Of a stretch of 5,581 nt of DNA, positions 5,576 through 5,581 are shown one piece after another. Position numbers and translations under genes: made by a program. This DNA is from Blastocatellia bacterium (GTDB taxonomy: Bacteria; Acidobacteriota; Blastocatellia; Pyrinomonadales; Pyrinomonadaceae), in assembly GCA_003488005.1 (NCBI GenBank), contig DNND01000059.1:928-6508 (forward strand), given 5' to 3'. The notes beneath the pieces were generated by a model. It ran no database searches, had not been told where the DNA came from, and was given only the letters and a program-made list of their open reading frames with translations. Position 1 is the first letter of the stretch; the number at the start of each line of letters is the position of its first letter.

Positions 5576-5581
5576 TAACGC

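Overview
This window (about 5.6 kb, moderate G+C) is a chromosomal housekeeping and accessory segment from a bacterium. It reads from the left as recX (minus), truB and an alpha/beta hydrolase (plus, overlapping stop/start), a histidine-rich polytopic membrane protein (minus), and crcB, a DUF190 gene and an inorganic pyrophosphatase (plus). No RNA gene, CRISPR array, transposase or phage gene was seen. The organism cannot be fixed from this stretch. The pyrophosphatase resembles, from memory, the chlamydial subtype. The intergenic palindromes and an in-frame palindromic insert are of a style I associate with Acidobacteriota and Verrucomicrobiota, so one of those phyla is my weakly supported guess.

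Left part: recX and truB diverge from a gap of about 194 bp. That gap is largely one long imperfect inverted repeat with 35-nt arms, whose loop holds possible divergent promoters. truB ends in an ATGA overlap with an N-terminally anchored alpha/beta hydrolase. The 145-bp convergent gap after the hydrolase holds a second, unrelated inverted repeat followed by a T-run, a plausible terminator.

Middle: the minus-strand gene encodes a 393-residue multi-pass membrane protein of unrecognised function. It has two HX4H motifs and other histidines near predicted membrane boundaries. A segment of roughly 78 bp inside it (about 3201-3278) is GC-rich, palindromic and hydrophilic when translated, and looks like a repeat element inserted in frame into a loop.

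Right part: crcB (Fluc fluoride channel) and a DUF190 gene overlap at TGATG, and a family I pyrophosphatase follows after 19 nt. Pyrophosphatase is a classic fluoride-sensitive enzyme, so the three genes make sense as a compact fluoride-tolerance operon: export, possible PII-like regulation, and replacement of an inhibited target. I could not see a fluoride riboswitch in the crcB leader. A small hairpin follows the pyrophosphatase at the window edge.
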